Shown: piece after piece, positions 26,423-36,238 of the stretch
Layout of the letters: every line of letters starts with the position of its first letter
How positions within the stretch are numbered: position 1 is the first letter of the stretch
From: Streptomyces sp. DHE7-1
Lineage (GTDB): Bacteria > Actinomycetota > Actinomycetes > Streptomycetales > Streptomycetaceae
Direction: 5' to 3'
Assembly: GCA_016432725.1 (NCBI GenBank)
Contig: JACJDG010000003.1
Coordinates: 5,982,001 to 6,046,000, forward strand
Length of the DNA: 64,000 bases
Position numbers and translations under genes: made by a program
Notes under the pieces: model-generated
The model's database searches: none
What the model was told of the DNA's origin: nothing
What the model saw: the letters and a program-made list of their open reading frames with translations, nothing else

Positions 26423-27559
26423 GTGCCCGCATTCTCACTCGGACCGGAGCGGACCGCCTGGCGCGCCGAGCTGCGCGCCCTGGCCGCCGAACGGCTGCGC
26501 CCGATCGCCGACAAGGGGGAACCGGGCCGGGTCGACCGGGCCCTGCTCGCCGAACTCGGCCGACTCGGCCTGCTCGCCCGCCTGTTCACCTCCGGCGCCC
26601 TGGACCTGTGCCTGATGCGCGAGTCGCTGGCGCAGGTCTGCACCGAGGCCGAGACCGCCCTCGCCCTCCAGGGCCTGGGCGCCCACCCGGTGCACGCCCA
26701 CGGCACCGCCGCCCAGCGCGAGCGCTGGCTGCCCCGGGTGGCCGAGGGCGCCGCGGTCGCCGCGTTCGCGCTGAGCGAGCCGGGGGCCGGCTCCGACGCG
26801 GCCGCCCTGAGCCTGACGGCCGAACCCGACCGCGGCTCCGGCTGGCGGCTCACCGGCGAGAAGTGCTGGATCTCCAACGCCCCCGAGGCCGACTTCTACA
26901 CCGTCTTCGCCCGCACCACGCCCGGCGCCGGAGCCCGCGGGGTGACCGCCTTCCTGCTCCCCGCCGACCGGCCCGGCCTCACCGGCTCCTCGCTGGAGAT
27001 GCTCTCCCCGCACCCGATCGGCGCCCTGCACCTGGACGCCGTGCCCGTCACCGCGGACGACGTGCTGGGCGAGCCCGACCGCGGCTTCGCCGTAGCCATG
27101 GGCACCCTCAACCTCTTCCGGCCCAGCGTGGGCGCCTTCGCGGTCGGCATGGCCCAGGCGGCGCTCGACGCCACGGTCGAGCACACCCGTGCGCGCGACG
27201 CGTTCGGCGGCAAACTGCGGGACCTGCAGACGGTCGCCCACCAGGTCGCCGAGATGGCCCTGCGCACCGAGGCGGCCCGGCTCATGGTGTACGCGGCGGC
27301 GACCGCGTACGACGAGGGCGCCGCCGACGTGCCGGGCCGGGCCGCGATGGCCAAGCTGCTGGCCACCGAGACCGCGCAGTACGTCGTCGACACCGCCGTC
27401 CAGCTGCACGGCGCCCGCGCGCTGCGCCGCGGACACCTGCTGGAACACCTCTACCGCGAGGTGCGCGCGCCGCGGATCTACGAGGGCGCGAGCGAGGTGC
27501 AGCGGGGCATCATCGCGAAGGAGCTGTACGCCGCGCGGCCCGAGAAGGAGGCCCAGTGA
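26423..27559 (+). CDS. Acyl-CoA dehydrogenase family protein
   Basis: A 378-residue FAD enzyme from a GTG with a strong GGAGGGAGG site (VPAFSLGPERTAWRAELRAL). It shows AFALSEPGAGSDAAALSLTA, the FAD-binding GEKCWISNAPEADFYTVFA and, near the C terminus, IYEGASEVQRGIIAKEL. The catalytic Glu position is not certain by eye. In the aryl-CoA route it would oxidise the alicyclic CoA intermediate formed by the fused reductase. It overlaps ridA by 4 bp. Confidence 0.88.
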   Translation: MPAFSLGPERTAWRAELRALAAERLRPIADKGEPGRVDRALLAELGRLGLLARLFTSGALDLCLMRESLAQVCTEAETALALQGLGAHPVHAHGTAAQRERWLPRVAEGAAVAAFALSEPGAGSDAAALSLTAEPDRGSGWRLTGEKCWISNAPEADFYTVFARTTPGAGARGVTAFLLPADRPGLTGSSLEMLSPHPIGALHLDAVPVTADDVLGEPDRGFAVAMGTLNLFRPSVGAFAVGMAQAALDATVEHTRARDAFGGKLRDLQTVAHQVAEMALRTEAARLMVYAAATAYDEGAADVPGRAAMAKLLATETAQYVVDTAVQLHGARALRRGHLLEHLYREVRAPRIYEGASEVQRGIIAKELYAARPEKEAQ

Positions 27560-27975
27560 GCACCGAGCGCGTCAACCCGCCCGAGCTGTCCCCGCCCACG
27601 GGCTTCTCGCACGCCGTCGTCGCGACCGGCACCCGGCTGGTCTTCCTGGCCGGCCAGACGGCCCTCGACGGCGACGGCGAGATCACCGGCGACACGCTGG
27701 CCGAGCAGTTCGAGCGGGCGCTCGCCAATCTGCTCACCGCCCTGCGCGCGGCCGGCGGCACCCCGGCCGACCTCGCCCGCGTCACCGTCTACACCACCGA
27801 CGTCGCCGGTTACCGGGTCCACGCCCGCCGACTGGGCCGCATCTGGCGGGAGTCGGCGGGCCGCGACTATCCGGCGATGGCGGTCGTGCAGGTCGTACGG
27901 CTGTGGGACGAGCGGGCGCTGGTCGAGCTGGACGGGTTCGCGGTGCTGCCGGGTGACGCGCCACCGAAGGGGTGA
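27556..27975 (+). CDS. RidA-family enamine/imine deaminase
   Basis: A 139-residue YjgF/RidA protein, GTG start overlapping the upstream stop. Conserved parts are GTRLVFLAGQTALDGDGE, TVYTTDVAGYRVHARRL and a C-terminal VELDGFAVLP. The Arg of the RidA active site is likely in the VYTTD/ARRL region but I cannot place it with certainty. RidA proteins hydrolyse enamines or imines to ketones and ammonia. Its translational coupling to this aryl-CoA operon is the main sequence hint that the substrate carries an amino group, i.e. 2-aminobenzoate (anthranilate) rather than salicylate. Confidence 0.87.
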   Translation: MSTERVNPPELSPPTGFSHAVVATGTRLVFLAGQTALDGDGEITGDTLAEQFERALANLLTALRAAGGTPADLARVTVYTTDVAGYRVHARRLGRIWRESAGRDYPAMAVVQVVRLWDERALVELDGFAVLPGDAPPKG

Positions 27976-28047
27976 CGGTCACGCCGGGCCCCCGGACCGC
28001 CGGGTACGAGTGGAACCCCCACACCCCGTGACCGGGAGGTACCCCCC

Positions 28048-28785
28048 ATGCCCGTACGCTCCGCCCTCACCGCCGGCCTCGGCGCCGCCGCGCTGCTGTG
28101 CGCCGTCGCGGCGCCGGCCGCCGTCGCCGATCCCACCGAGAGCCTCACCGTCGACGCCACCGGCCGGATCGCCGCCGACGGCACCATCACCCTCTCCGGC
28201 ACCTACCGCTGCATCGGCAGCAGCGGACCGGTGTTCGTCAGCTCGTCGGTCACCCAGACCGACCCCGGCGTCAAGTACGCCGTCGGCGGCACCAGCGCCG
28301 TGTGCGACGGCGCGGAGCACCACTGGTCGAACACCGGCAGGGCCGACACCGAGGTGATCGGGGGCGGCGCGCAGTCCACGACGGTGGTCGGGACGGCGAC
28401 GGACCAGGCGGCACCCGGGGCGGGGAGCACGTCGCCCAAGTCCGAGGGCACGTCGGCCGAGTCCGAAGGCACGCCGTCCAAGGCCGGAAAGCCGGCGCGG
28501 AAGGCCGGGAAGAAGGCGGCCGGGGCCCAGAAGGCGTCAGGCGGTGCGGGCAAGGCCCCGGCGAAGTCCGGGAAGCCGGCGCGCAAGGCCGCGAAGGCGT
28601 CCGGCAAGGCGGCGAAGGCGGCTCACAGGTCCGGGAAGGCGCCGCACAGGGCCGGCGCCGGGCCGCTCAGGGCCGGCGCGGCGCACGTCGAGGCCACCAT
28701 CCTGGAGCTGCGGCCCTCGGGTCTGGCGCCGATGCCCTACTTCCACGGCGTCCGGCAGCAGGACATCGAGCTTGTCCAGGACTGA
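28048..28785 (+). CDS. Secreted DUF6299-like protein with Lys/Ala-rich insert
   Basis: A 245-residue protein with a clear Sec signal peptide (VRSALTAGLGAAALLCAVAA then PAAVADPTE). The mature N-terminal about 100 residues form a beta-rich domain with two Cys (YRCIGSSGPVFVSSSVTQ, AVCDGAEHHWSN) that I associate with DUF6299. Residues about 150-210 are an Ala/Lys/Gly-rich low-complexity region of the KxxKAxKA type, and the last 30 residues resume ordered sequence. The basic insert may have grown by slippage; it could bind anionic cell wall polymers. Function unknown. Confidence 0.7.
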   Translation: MPVRSALTAGLGAAALLCAVAAPAAVADPTESLTVDATGRIAADGTITLSGTYRCIGSSGPVFVSSSVTQTDPGVKYAVGGTSAVCDGAEHHWSNTGRADTEVIGGGAQSTTVVGTATDQAAPGAGSTSPKSEGTSAESEGTPSKAGKPARKAGKKAAGAQKASGGAGKAPAKSGKPARKAAKASGKAAKAAHRSGKAPHRAGAGPLRAGAAHVEATILELRPSGLAPMPYFHGVRQQDIELVQD

Positions 28786-28840
28786 GCGCGCCCCGGCGGC
28801 CCGGGCGTACCGGGCCGCCGGGGACTCGGTGGCCGCCGGC

Positions 28841-29032
28841 TCAGGCCCGCTGCCAGCTGTGCGGTGCGTGATAGGCGTGCGGGCGCCAGGAGGTGGTGCC
28901 CGGGGAGCCGGGCTCGGTGCCGGCCCCGGCCAGGGCGGTACGGCTGAGCAGCAGCACCGCGAGGGCGGCCAGCTCCTCGTCGGTGGCCTGGCCCTTCTCG
29001 ACGCGGATGGGGGGAGTGGGGGACGCGCTCAT
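28841..29032 (-). CDS. accE: Acyl-CoA carboxylase epsilon subunit
   Basis: A 63-residue protein (MSASPTPPIRVEKGQATDEE) with the short epsilon-subunit pattern: a basic RVEKGQATDEELAALAVLL helix and a Trp-containing C terminus (TSWRPHAYHAPHSWQ). The epsilon subunit binds and activates the biotin-dependent acyl-CoA carboxylase beta subunit of actinobacteria. It lies 10 bp behind the beta subunit gene, the standard order. The biotin-carrying alpha subunit is not in the window. Confidence 0.88.
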   Translation of the reverse strand: MSASPTPPIRVEKGQATDEELAALAVLLLSRTALAGAGTEPGSPGTTSWRPHAYHAPHSWQRA

Positions 29033-29042
29033 TGGACCTCCG

Positions 29043-30587
<1,545 letters not shown>

Positions 30588-30689
30588 GTCTCCCCCTCCA
30601 TGGGTAGGGGCGTGGTGATTCCGTGATTCCACTCGCCCGTCGAGCGTGGCAATGCGGACTGACCGGGGACTGACGGACCGCTTACGCGG

Positions 30690-31492
30690 CTACGCGGCGC
30701 GGGCGCCTCCGACGGGCTGGAGGCGGGCCTCGCCGGTCAGGGCCGGGTCGTGGGAGAGGATCGCGTGCTCGACCCGGCGCAGGGCGGGGGAGGGCTGGAT
30801 GCCGAGTTCGTCGTCGAGGTGACGGCGCATCCGGTGGAAGACGTCGAGCGCGTCGGCCTGCCGGCCGGAGCCGTACAGGGCGATCATGAGCTGCTCGCAG
30901 AACCGTTCGCGCAGCGGGTGGTTGGTGTGGGCCTCGGCCAGCTCGGCGAGCACGGCGGCATGGCGGCCGAGCCGCAGTTCGGCGTCGAAGCGCAGTTCCA
31001 TGGCGCGCATCCGGTACTCCTCGTAGCGGGCACCGGCGAGCTGGCACAGGGTTCCGCCGGCGAATCCGCCGAAGACCGGGCCGCGCCACATCCCGAGCGC
31101 GTCGGCGAGCAGCCGCGCGGTGCGCGCCGCGTCGGCCGCGGTGGCCGACTCGGCCAGCCGTACGGCCCGGATGAACTCGGCCGCGTCCAGTTCGCCCTCG
31201 CCGACGGACAGCCGGTAGCCGGAGGGTGCATCGTCAGCCGGGAGGACGGCCGGTCCGGCTCCAGGTCACGGAGCCTGCGGCGCAGCCGGCTGACGTGGGC
31301 CTGGAGGGCGTTGGCCTGGTTGTCGGGGACGGCGTCCCCCCACATCTCCTCGGCCAGGCCCTCGCCGGACACCGGCTGGCCCTCGCTGACCAGCAGCGTC
31401 TGCACCAGTGTGCGCTGCAGGTCGCCCGAGATGTCCGCCGGTCCGGCGGCGGTGAGTATCTGCAGTGCGCCGAGAATGGAGAACCTCAGCAT
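30690..31492 (-). CDS. SARP-family pathway activator (frameshifted in this sequence)
   Basis: A small SARP of about 267 residues: N-terminal OmpR-like winged helix (MLRFSILGALQILTAAGPAD, LVQTLLVSEGQPVSGEGLAE) and a C-terminal bacterial transcriptional activation domain (MELRFDAELRLGRHAAVLAE, DALDVFHRMRRHLDDELGIQ). The two are in different frames; adding one G to the G3 run at 31224-31226 joins them. Size matches ActII-ORF4-type activators. A good GGGGGG Shine-Dalgarno precedes the ATG. Such proteins bind direct heptamer repeats spaced 11 bp near -35, and sites of that design occur in the cluster (31918, 33267, 49562, 49623, 60305). It is the only regulator gene in the cluster. Confidence 0.87.
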
Positions 31493-31766
31493 GTCTGCCC
31501 CCCTTTGGTGAAAATTCCTGGCGAAGGTTGTTTCTTTCTGGGGTGGTGCTGCGGTGAGAAGACCGGGTGGCCCAATGCGCCGCGCCCCGGCGGGCGTCTG
31601 CTTCCTGGACGTCCCGCCGGGGCGGTTGCTCCGCCGGGACGGGGGGCGGCCGGCGGTTCAGGGGCATCCGGTGCCGTGCCGCCATTGGCGCGGCACCGGA
31701 GGGGGATTCAGGCGGTTCGTGTGCCGGATCAGCAATTCGTCTTCCCCCGTGCGGAATTCCGGACTC

Positions 31767-31863
31767 TGGCGGAGAGGGCAGGATTCGAACCTGCGCGGAC
31801 CGTCGCCGGCCCGACCTCGAGGCGTGCTCCAGGTCCCCGATCAGCCACTCCGGGCACCTCTCC
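31767..31863 (-). tRNA. tRNA-Ser-like RNA with aberrant anticodon arm
   Basis: Reading leftward, the 97 nt fold as a class II cloverleaf. The acceptor is GGAGAGG (31863-31857) with CCTCTCC, then discriminator G and encoded CCA. The D stem is CCCG/CGGG around a loop with GTGG. The variable arm is long, CGGGCC/GGTCCG (31813-31796), and the T arm is GCAGG/CCTGC with loop TTCGAAT. The anticodon region is wrong for translation: the best pairing is a 7-bp ACCTGGA/TCGAGGT stem with one G-G mismatch and loop GCACGCC (31827-31821), which lacks U33, and the arm is 6 nt too long. SerRS reads the variable arm, acceptor and discriminator, not the anticodon. With a SerRS and a DUF2156 transferase nearby, a biosynthesis-dedicated seryl carrier is plausible; a decayed tRNA-Ser is the alternative. 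Confidence 0.7.
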
Positions 31864-31917
31864 GTGTTTCCGGCCCGGTTTCCCGTGCCGTTCACGGGAA
31901 CAACATTGGCACCCTGC

Positions 31918-31946
31918 GCTGACGGAAAGCTGACACGCTTCTGACG
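31918..31946 (+). promoter_or_regulatory. Triple SARP-type heptamer repeat upstream of the transferase gene
   Basis: GCTGACG, GCTGACA and TCTGACG start at 31918, 31929 and 31940, exactly 11 bp apart. That is the spacing of known SARP operators. The site lies in the divergent region between the tRNA-like gene (leftward) and the DUF2156 gene (rightward). The rest of the 31493-32037 gap is the SARP leader, which is locally AT-richer around 31500-31545, and the tRNA-like gene. Confidence 0.7.
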
Positions 31947-32037
31947 CAGGCAATGAATTCCTTTCGGCTCTTTTCCCGGACGTCCTTCCGGTGTTGTACT
32001 CCCTTCGATGGAAAACGCTCCCGAAAGGGGTACGGGA

Positions 32038-33045
32038 ATGACCGCCACCACCACCGAGACCGTCACGGACAACCCGGTTCTGGACGCGATACGCGCCCAC
32101 ACCACGAGCGAGAACGCGAGTGCGTTCCTCGCCCTCAACAGCGGAAACAGTATCTTCACCGTCCCGGGTACGGACGGTGTGATCGTGTACCGCCGCACCG
32201 GCCGCTGGGCCGTCCAGCTCGGCGGCCCGTTCGCCGCCGAGGAGGACTACGCCACCCTGCTCGACGCCTTCCGCGGGTACGTCCGCGACGAGGGTCTGCG
32301 GCTCGTCGGCATCCAGCTCCAGCGCGCCGACGCCGAGCGGTACGCCCGGCTCGGCTTCACCGTCAACCAGGTCGGCGCCTCCTGGGCGGTGAGCCTCGGC
32401 GAGTTCACCCTGCGCGGCACGAAGTTCATGCAGCTGCGCAACAAGATCTCCCGCGCGCTCCGCAACGGCCTGCAGATCCAGGAGGTCGCCGCGGGCGACG
32501 TGGCCGACGCCATCGCCACCATCGACCAGGCCTGGCTGGGCTCCAAGGGCGGCGCCCAGCAACTGGAGTTCCTCGTCGGCCAGATCGGCGGCGAGGCCCA
32601 GGAGCACCGCCGGCTCTTCGTCGGCACCATCGACGGCGCCCCGGTCGCGTACATCTCGTACTCGCCGGTCTACGGCAGCCGGGCCGGCTGGATGCACGAC
32701 CTCAGCCGCCGCATCCCGGAGGGCTCCCCGGGCCTGATGGAGGCCATCAACGCGCACGCCGTCGAGGTGTTCCGGGCCGAGGGCGTCGAGTGGCTGCACT
32801 TCGGGTTCACGCCGTTCACCGGCCTGGACGCGAGCCACGAACTCGACGGCCACAGCCCGGCGTTCCAGTGGCTGATGCACGCCCTGTGGGCCGAGGGCGC
32901 CGCCCTGTACCCGGCGCAGACCCAGCTTTCGTACAAGCAGAAGTGGGCCCCGGACGTGCTGATCCCGGAGTACGTCGCCTTCGACGGGCCGCAGGCCTCG
33001 CTGCCCGGCTTCGCGCACGTCTTCCGCGCCTGCAACGCCTTCTGA
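32038..33045 (+). CDS. DUF2156 aminoacyl-tRNA-dependent transferase (VlmA-like role)
   Basis: A 335-residue protein starting MTATTTETVTDNPVLDAIRA, behind AAAGGGG. It has the tandem GNAT-like fold of the phosphatidylglycerol lysyltransferase C-terminal domain (DUF2156): GVIVYRRTGRWAVQLGGPFA, GIQLQRADAERYARLGFTVN, LRNKISRALRNGLQ, and YISYSPVYGSRAGWMHDLSR followed by LMEAINAHAVEVFRAEGVEW. The family moves an amino acid from aminoacyl-tRNA to a lipid or small-molecule acceptor. No membrane segments are present, so it is a soluble enzyme. With the cluster SerRS, the predicted reaction is seryl transfer from seryl-tRNA to an alkylhydroxylamine, as VlmA does in valanimycin biosynthesis. Confidence 0.82.
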   Translation: MTATTTETVTDNPVLDAIRAHTTSENASAFLALNSGNSIFTVPGTDGVIVYRRTGRWAVQLGGPFAAEEDYATLLDAFRGYVRDEGLRLVGIQLQRADAERYARLGFTVNQVGASWAVSLGEFTLRGTKFMQLRNKISRALRNGLQIQEVAAGDVADAIATIDQAWLGSKGGAQQLEFLVGQIGGEAQEHRRLFVGTIDGAPVAYISYSPVYGSRAGWMHDLSRRIPEGSPGLMEAINAHAVEVFRAEGVEWLHFGFTPFTGLDASHELDGHSPAFQWLMHALWAEGAALYPAQTQLSYKQKWAPDVLIPEYVAFDGPQASLPGFAHVFRACNAF

Positions 33046-33077
33046 CCCGCCACCGTGCACCACGAGAGGACACCGAC

Positions 33078-33227
33078 ATGAGCCGGTCCACCGAAGAACT
33101 CCAGCACGCCACGGTCGAGCAGCTGATGGCCGTCATCGGCGCCCCCGACGACGAGTCGGTCGCCGAGGCCGCCGACGCGGCCGTCCGCGACCTCGACGAG
33201 CGGCTGCGCGCCGAGGCGGCCGCCTGA
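33078..33227 (+). CDS. 49-residue acidic helical protein of unknown function
   Basis: Starts MSRSTEELQHATVEQLMAVI with GAGAGGA 7 nt upstream and lies 32 bp after the transferase gene. The composition is strongly acidic and helical (GAPDDESVAEAADAAVRDLD). It has no Cys and no carrier-protein serine motif. It is co-oriented with and probably co-transcribed with the DUF2156 gene, so an accessory role to that transferase is possible. I do not recognise a family. Confidence 0.6.
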   Translation: MSRSTEELQHATVEQLMAVIGAPDDESVAEAADAAVRDLDERLRAEAAA

Positions 33228-33266
33228 GCCGCTGCCGGGCGCGCCGGCGGGTGCCGGCGCACACCC

Positions 33267-33295
33267 GGTCAGACCGGTATCAGTGCCACATCAGC
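33267..33295 (-). promoter_or_regulatory. Triple SARP-type heptamer repeat before the desaturase operon
   Basis: GGTCAGA, TATCAGT and CATCAGC start at 33267, 33278 and 33289, again 11 bp apart; on the minus strand they read GCTGATG, ACTGATA, TCTGACC. The site is about 250 bp before the desaturase start, in a 321-bp gap. The remainder of that gap (33300-33535) is GC-rich with several short inverted repeats, and a Shine-Dalgarno AAGGAGAG just before the ATG. Confidence 0.6.
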
Positions 33296-33548
33296 GCTCC
33301 ACGGAACGCTGGACACACGTTCGCCCGGCGGTCCGGACCGGGAGTACCGCACTGTGCTCCCGTCGCCGGGCCCGCCGGGCGAAGCGGGGCCCTGCCGTCG
33401 CCCTCCGGGTGCACGCCGGGAGTTCGACGGCAGGGCCCATCCCGCGACGGTGACCCACGCGGGAGCCTTGTCGACTCGCGGCGCCCGCAGGTCCGCGGGC
33501 AGCGGCGCCGCCGCCCGAACCGGGCACTTCTCCCAAGGAGAGCAACGC

Positions 33549-34660
33549 ATGCAGCGTCCGCACATACAAGAAGCCGCGGCCCTGGCCGCCGGTGGAGGCG
33601 CCGGCGCCGGGCAGCGCACCGGTGCCTCGGCGACCTTCGCCGAGCTGCTCAAACGGGTCAAGGCCGAGGGCCTGCTGGACCTCGACCCCGTTACTACGTG
33701 GGCAAGCTGGCCCTGAACACCACCCTGCTGCTGATCGGGTTCGCCGCGTTCTTCGAGCTGGGCGACTCCTGGTGGCAACTCCTCACGGCCGTGTGGATGG
33801 GCCTGTGCGGCGGCCAGTCGGCGTTCATGTGGCACGACGCCGGCCACAAGGCGATGTTCCGCAGCAAGAAGGCCGCCTCCGCGGTCGGATACGTCCACGC
33901 CAACCTGGTCAACGGGGTCAGCTACGGCTGGTGGGTCAACCACCACAACCGGCACCACAGCAACCCCAACCACCTGGACATGGACCCGGACATCGGCCGG
34001 CGCACCGCCATCTTCGACATCAAGCAGTACCCGACCCGCAAGGGCACCCAGAAGTTCGTCGTGCGCTACCAGAGCGTGCTGTTCTTCGTGCTGCTCGTGC
34101 TCGAGGGCTTCAAGATGCTGCGGACGGCCGTCCTGTCCATCGTCCAGGGCAAGACCAAGCGGCCCGTCCTGGAGACCTTCCTGATCGTGCTGCGCACCGC
34201 CGTCTACCTGGGCCTGGTCTTCACCGTCCTGTCCCCGGTGCTCGCGGTCGCCTTCATCGTGGTCCAGCACGCCGCGCTGGGCGTCTACTTCGGGATGATC
34301 TTCGCCCCGAACCACAAGGGCATGCAGGTGCGCGACGGCGAGGCGGAGACCCTGGACTGGCTGGAGCGCCAGGTCCTCACCTCCCGCAACATCCGCCCCA
34401 GCCTGCTGATCGACTTCCTCTACGGCGGTCTCAACTACCAGGTCGAGCACCACCTGTTCCCGGCGATGCCGCAGAAGAACCTGGGGCGCGCCCGGGAGCT
34501 GACCATGCAGTACTGCGCCGAACGCGGAGTGCCTTACCACGAGGTCGGGTTCTGGGCCTCGTACCGCGAGGTCGCCTCCTTCCTGCACGAGGTCAGCGCG
34601 CCGGTGCGGCGCGGTGACGTGGACGAGCAGATCCGGCGCCGGGCCGTGGAAGCGGCCTGA
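33549..34660 (+). CDS. Membrane fatty acyl desaturase (frameshifted in this sequence)
   Basis: The N terminus (MQRPHIQEAAALAAGGGAGA) runs out of frame after LLDLDP; adding one C to the C4 run at 33686-33689 gives DPRYYVGKLALNTTLLLIGF and a 370-residue protein. It has four hydrophobic helices and the three histidine boxes of front-end/acyl-lipid desaturases: HDAGHK, HHNRHH and QVEHH. These di-iron enzymes put a cis double bond in an acyl chain, consistent with an alkenyl side chain in the product. Electron supply may come from the ferredoxin gene three genes on. First gene of the rightward operon that ends with fabI. Confidence 0.9.
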
Positions 34661-34842
34661 TCCCGGCCGGCGGCCCCGGCCCACCCCCACATCCCCCCAC
34701 GCCCCCACACCCGTCCCGCACCATTCATTCCCCCACGCCCCGGCCCCGGGCCGCACGCCCGGGCCCGTCGGCGGCCCGGGCGGTTCCCTTCCCGGGAGCG
34801 ACGCACCACCGGTCCCCAGGAGTTCCCTAAGGAGCCAGCCCC

Positions 34843-36210
34843 ATGTCCCAGACCACCGCGGCGGTGGGTGATGTCACCGCTCCCGCCCCGATCGGTGCCC
34901 GCCTGGACCGCATGCCGATCACTCCCCTGCACCGCAGACTCACCGCGGTCATCGGCATCGGCCTCTTCTTCGACACCTTCGAGAACAACCTCTCGGGCAC
35001 CATCGCCAAGGTGCTGCAGAGCGACTTCGCCTTCGGCGCGACCTCGCTCAAACTCGTCCTGGCCTCCGTGTTCGTCGGCCAGTTCATCGGATCCCTGACG
35101 CTCGGCCGGATCGCGGACCGGTTCGGCCGGCGCCGGGCCTTCCTGATCAACCTCGCCATCTACTCGGTCTTCTCCCTGCTCGGCGCGTTCTCCCCGAACG
35201 CCACCTGGCTGATCGTCACCCGCTTCCTGGCCGGTGTCGGCATCGGCGCCGAACAGGCCCTGTCCGACTGCTACCTGGCCGATGTGCTGCCCGCGAGGAA
35301 GCGCGGCCGGTTCATCGCCTGGGCCTACACGCTCGCCTTCTGCGGAGTGCCCGCGGTGGGCTTCGCCGCGCTGTGGCTGGTCCCGCTCACCCCGCTGGGC
35401 GTGGCCGGCTGGCGCTGGCTGTTCGTGCTCGGCGCGCTCGGCTCGGCCGTCGTCTGGGTCCTGCGCCGGCAGCTCATCGAGTCCCCGCGCTGGCTGGCCT
35501 CGGCCGGCCGGACCGCGGAGGCGGAGCGGCTGGTCGCCGGGATGGAGGCCGAGGCCGCGGGCCGCGGCCTGGTCCTGGAGGAGCCCGCGGCCGAACCGGA
35601 GCCGGCAGCCGGGGACTCCCGGCTGCGGGACGTCCTGCGCCCCGGAATGCGCCGCCGGACCCTCGTGCTGTGGCTGTTCTGCGTGCTGTCGGTCGTCGGC
35701 TACTACGGCTTCGGCACGCTCGCCCCGCAGATCGTCGCGGCCAAGGGCTACGGCATCGTCGCGGGGCTCGGCTTCACCGCGCTGTCCTTCCTCGGCTACC
35801 CGGTGGGCTCCGCGCTCGTCCTGCCCGTCGTGGACCGCCTGGAGCGCCGCACCCTGGTCGCCCTCTCGGCGGGCGCGATGGTGGTGGCCGGACTGGGCTT
35901 CGCCTACGCCGGCTCGGCCACGCTGATCGTGGTCTGCGGCTTCGCCTACACCCTGTTCAGCAACGTGTTCTCCAGCGTCAGTCATGTGTACCTGTCCGAG
36001 CAGTACCCCACCGCGATCCGCGCCACCGCCTCGGGCGCCGCCTACTCGCTGTCCAAACTCAGCGCCGCGGCGATCCCGTTCGTGCTGCTGCCGGTGCTGG
36101 AGGGGCACGGCGCGGGCGCCCTGTTCAGTGTCATCGCCGCCGCCATGGCCGTACTCGCCGTCACCGTGCTGACCCTGGGCGAGCGCACCACCGGCGTGCC
36201 GGTCAAGTGA
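34843..36210 (+). CDS. MFS transporter (sugar-porter/AAHS-like)
   Basis: A 455-residue major facilitator with 12 predicted helices. Hallmarks are GRIADRFGRRRAFLINL (loop 2-3 motif), RFLAGVGIGAEQALSDCYLA in helix 4, and SEQYPTAIRATASGAAYSLS in the second half, the pattern seen in sugar-porter and aromatic acid:H+ symporter families rather than DHA drug antiporters. As it lies inside the cluster it may import a precursor or export the product; direction cannot be told. Good TAAGGAG Shine-Dalgarno. Confidence 0.86.
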   Translation: MSQTTAAVGDVTAPAPIGARLDRMPITPLHRRLTAVIGIGLFFDTFENNLSGTIAKVLQSDFAFGATSLKLVLASVFVGQFIGSLTLGRIADRFGRRRAFLINLAIYSVFSLLGAFSPNATWLIVTRFLAGVGIGAEQALSDCYLADVLPARKRGRFIAWAYTLAFCGVPAVGFAALWLVPLTPLGVAGWRWLFVLGALGSAVVWVLRRQLIESPRWLASAGRTAEAERLVAGMEAEAAGRGLVLEEPAAEPEPAAGDSRLRDVLRPGMRRRTLVLWLFCVLSVVGYYGFGTLAPQIVAAKGYGIVAGLGFTALSFLGYPVGSALVLPVVDRLERRTLVALSAGAMVVAGLGFAYAGSATLIVVCGFAYTLFSNVFSSVSHVYLSEQYPTAIRATASGAAYSLSKLSAAAIPFVLLPVLEGHGAGALFSVIAAAMAVLAVTVLTLGERTTGVPVK

Positions 36211-36238
36211 ACCCGTCCGTCAATCCGAGGAGTTGAGC

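Noticed and set aside
31767..31863. Selenocysteine tRNA
   Set aside because: The acceptor plus T stem is 7+5 bp, not 8+5, the D stem is not extended and no TCA anticodon can be placed.
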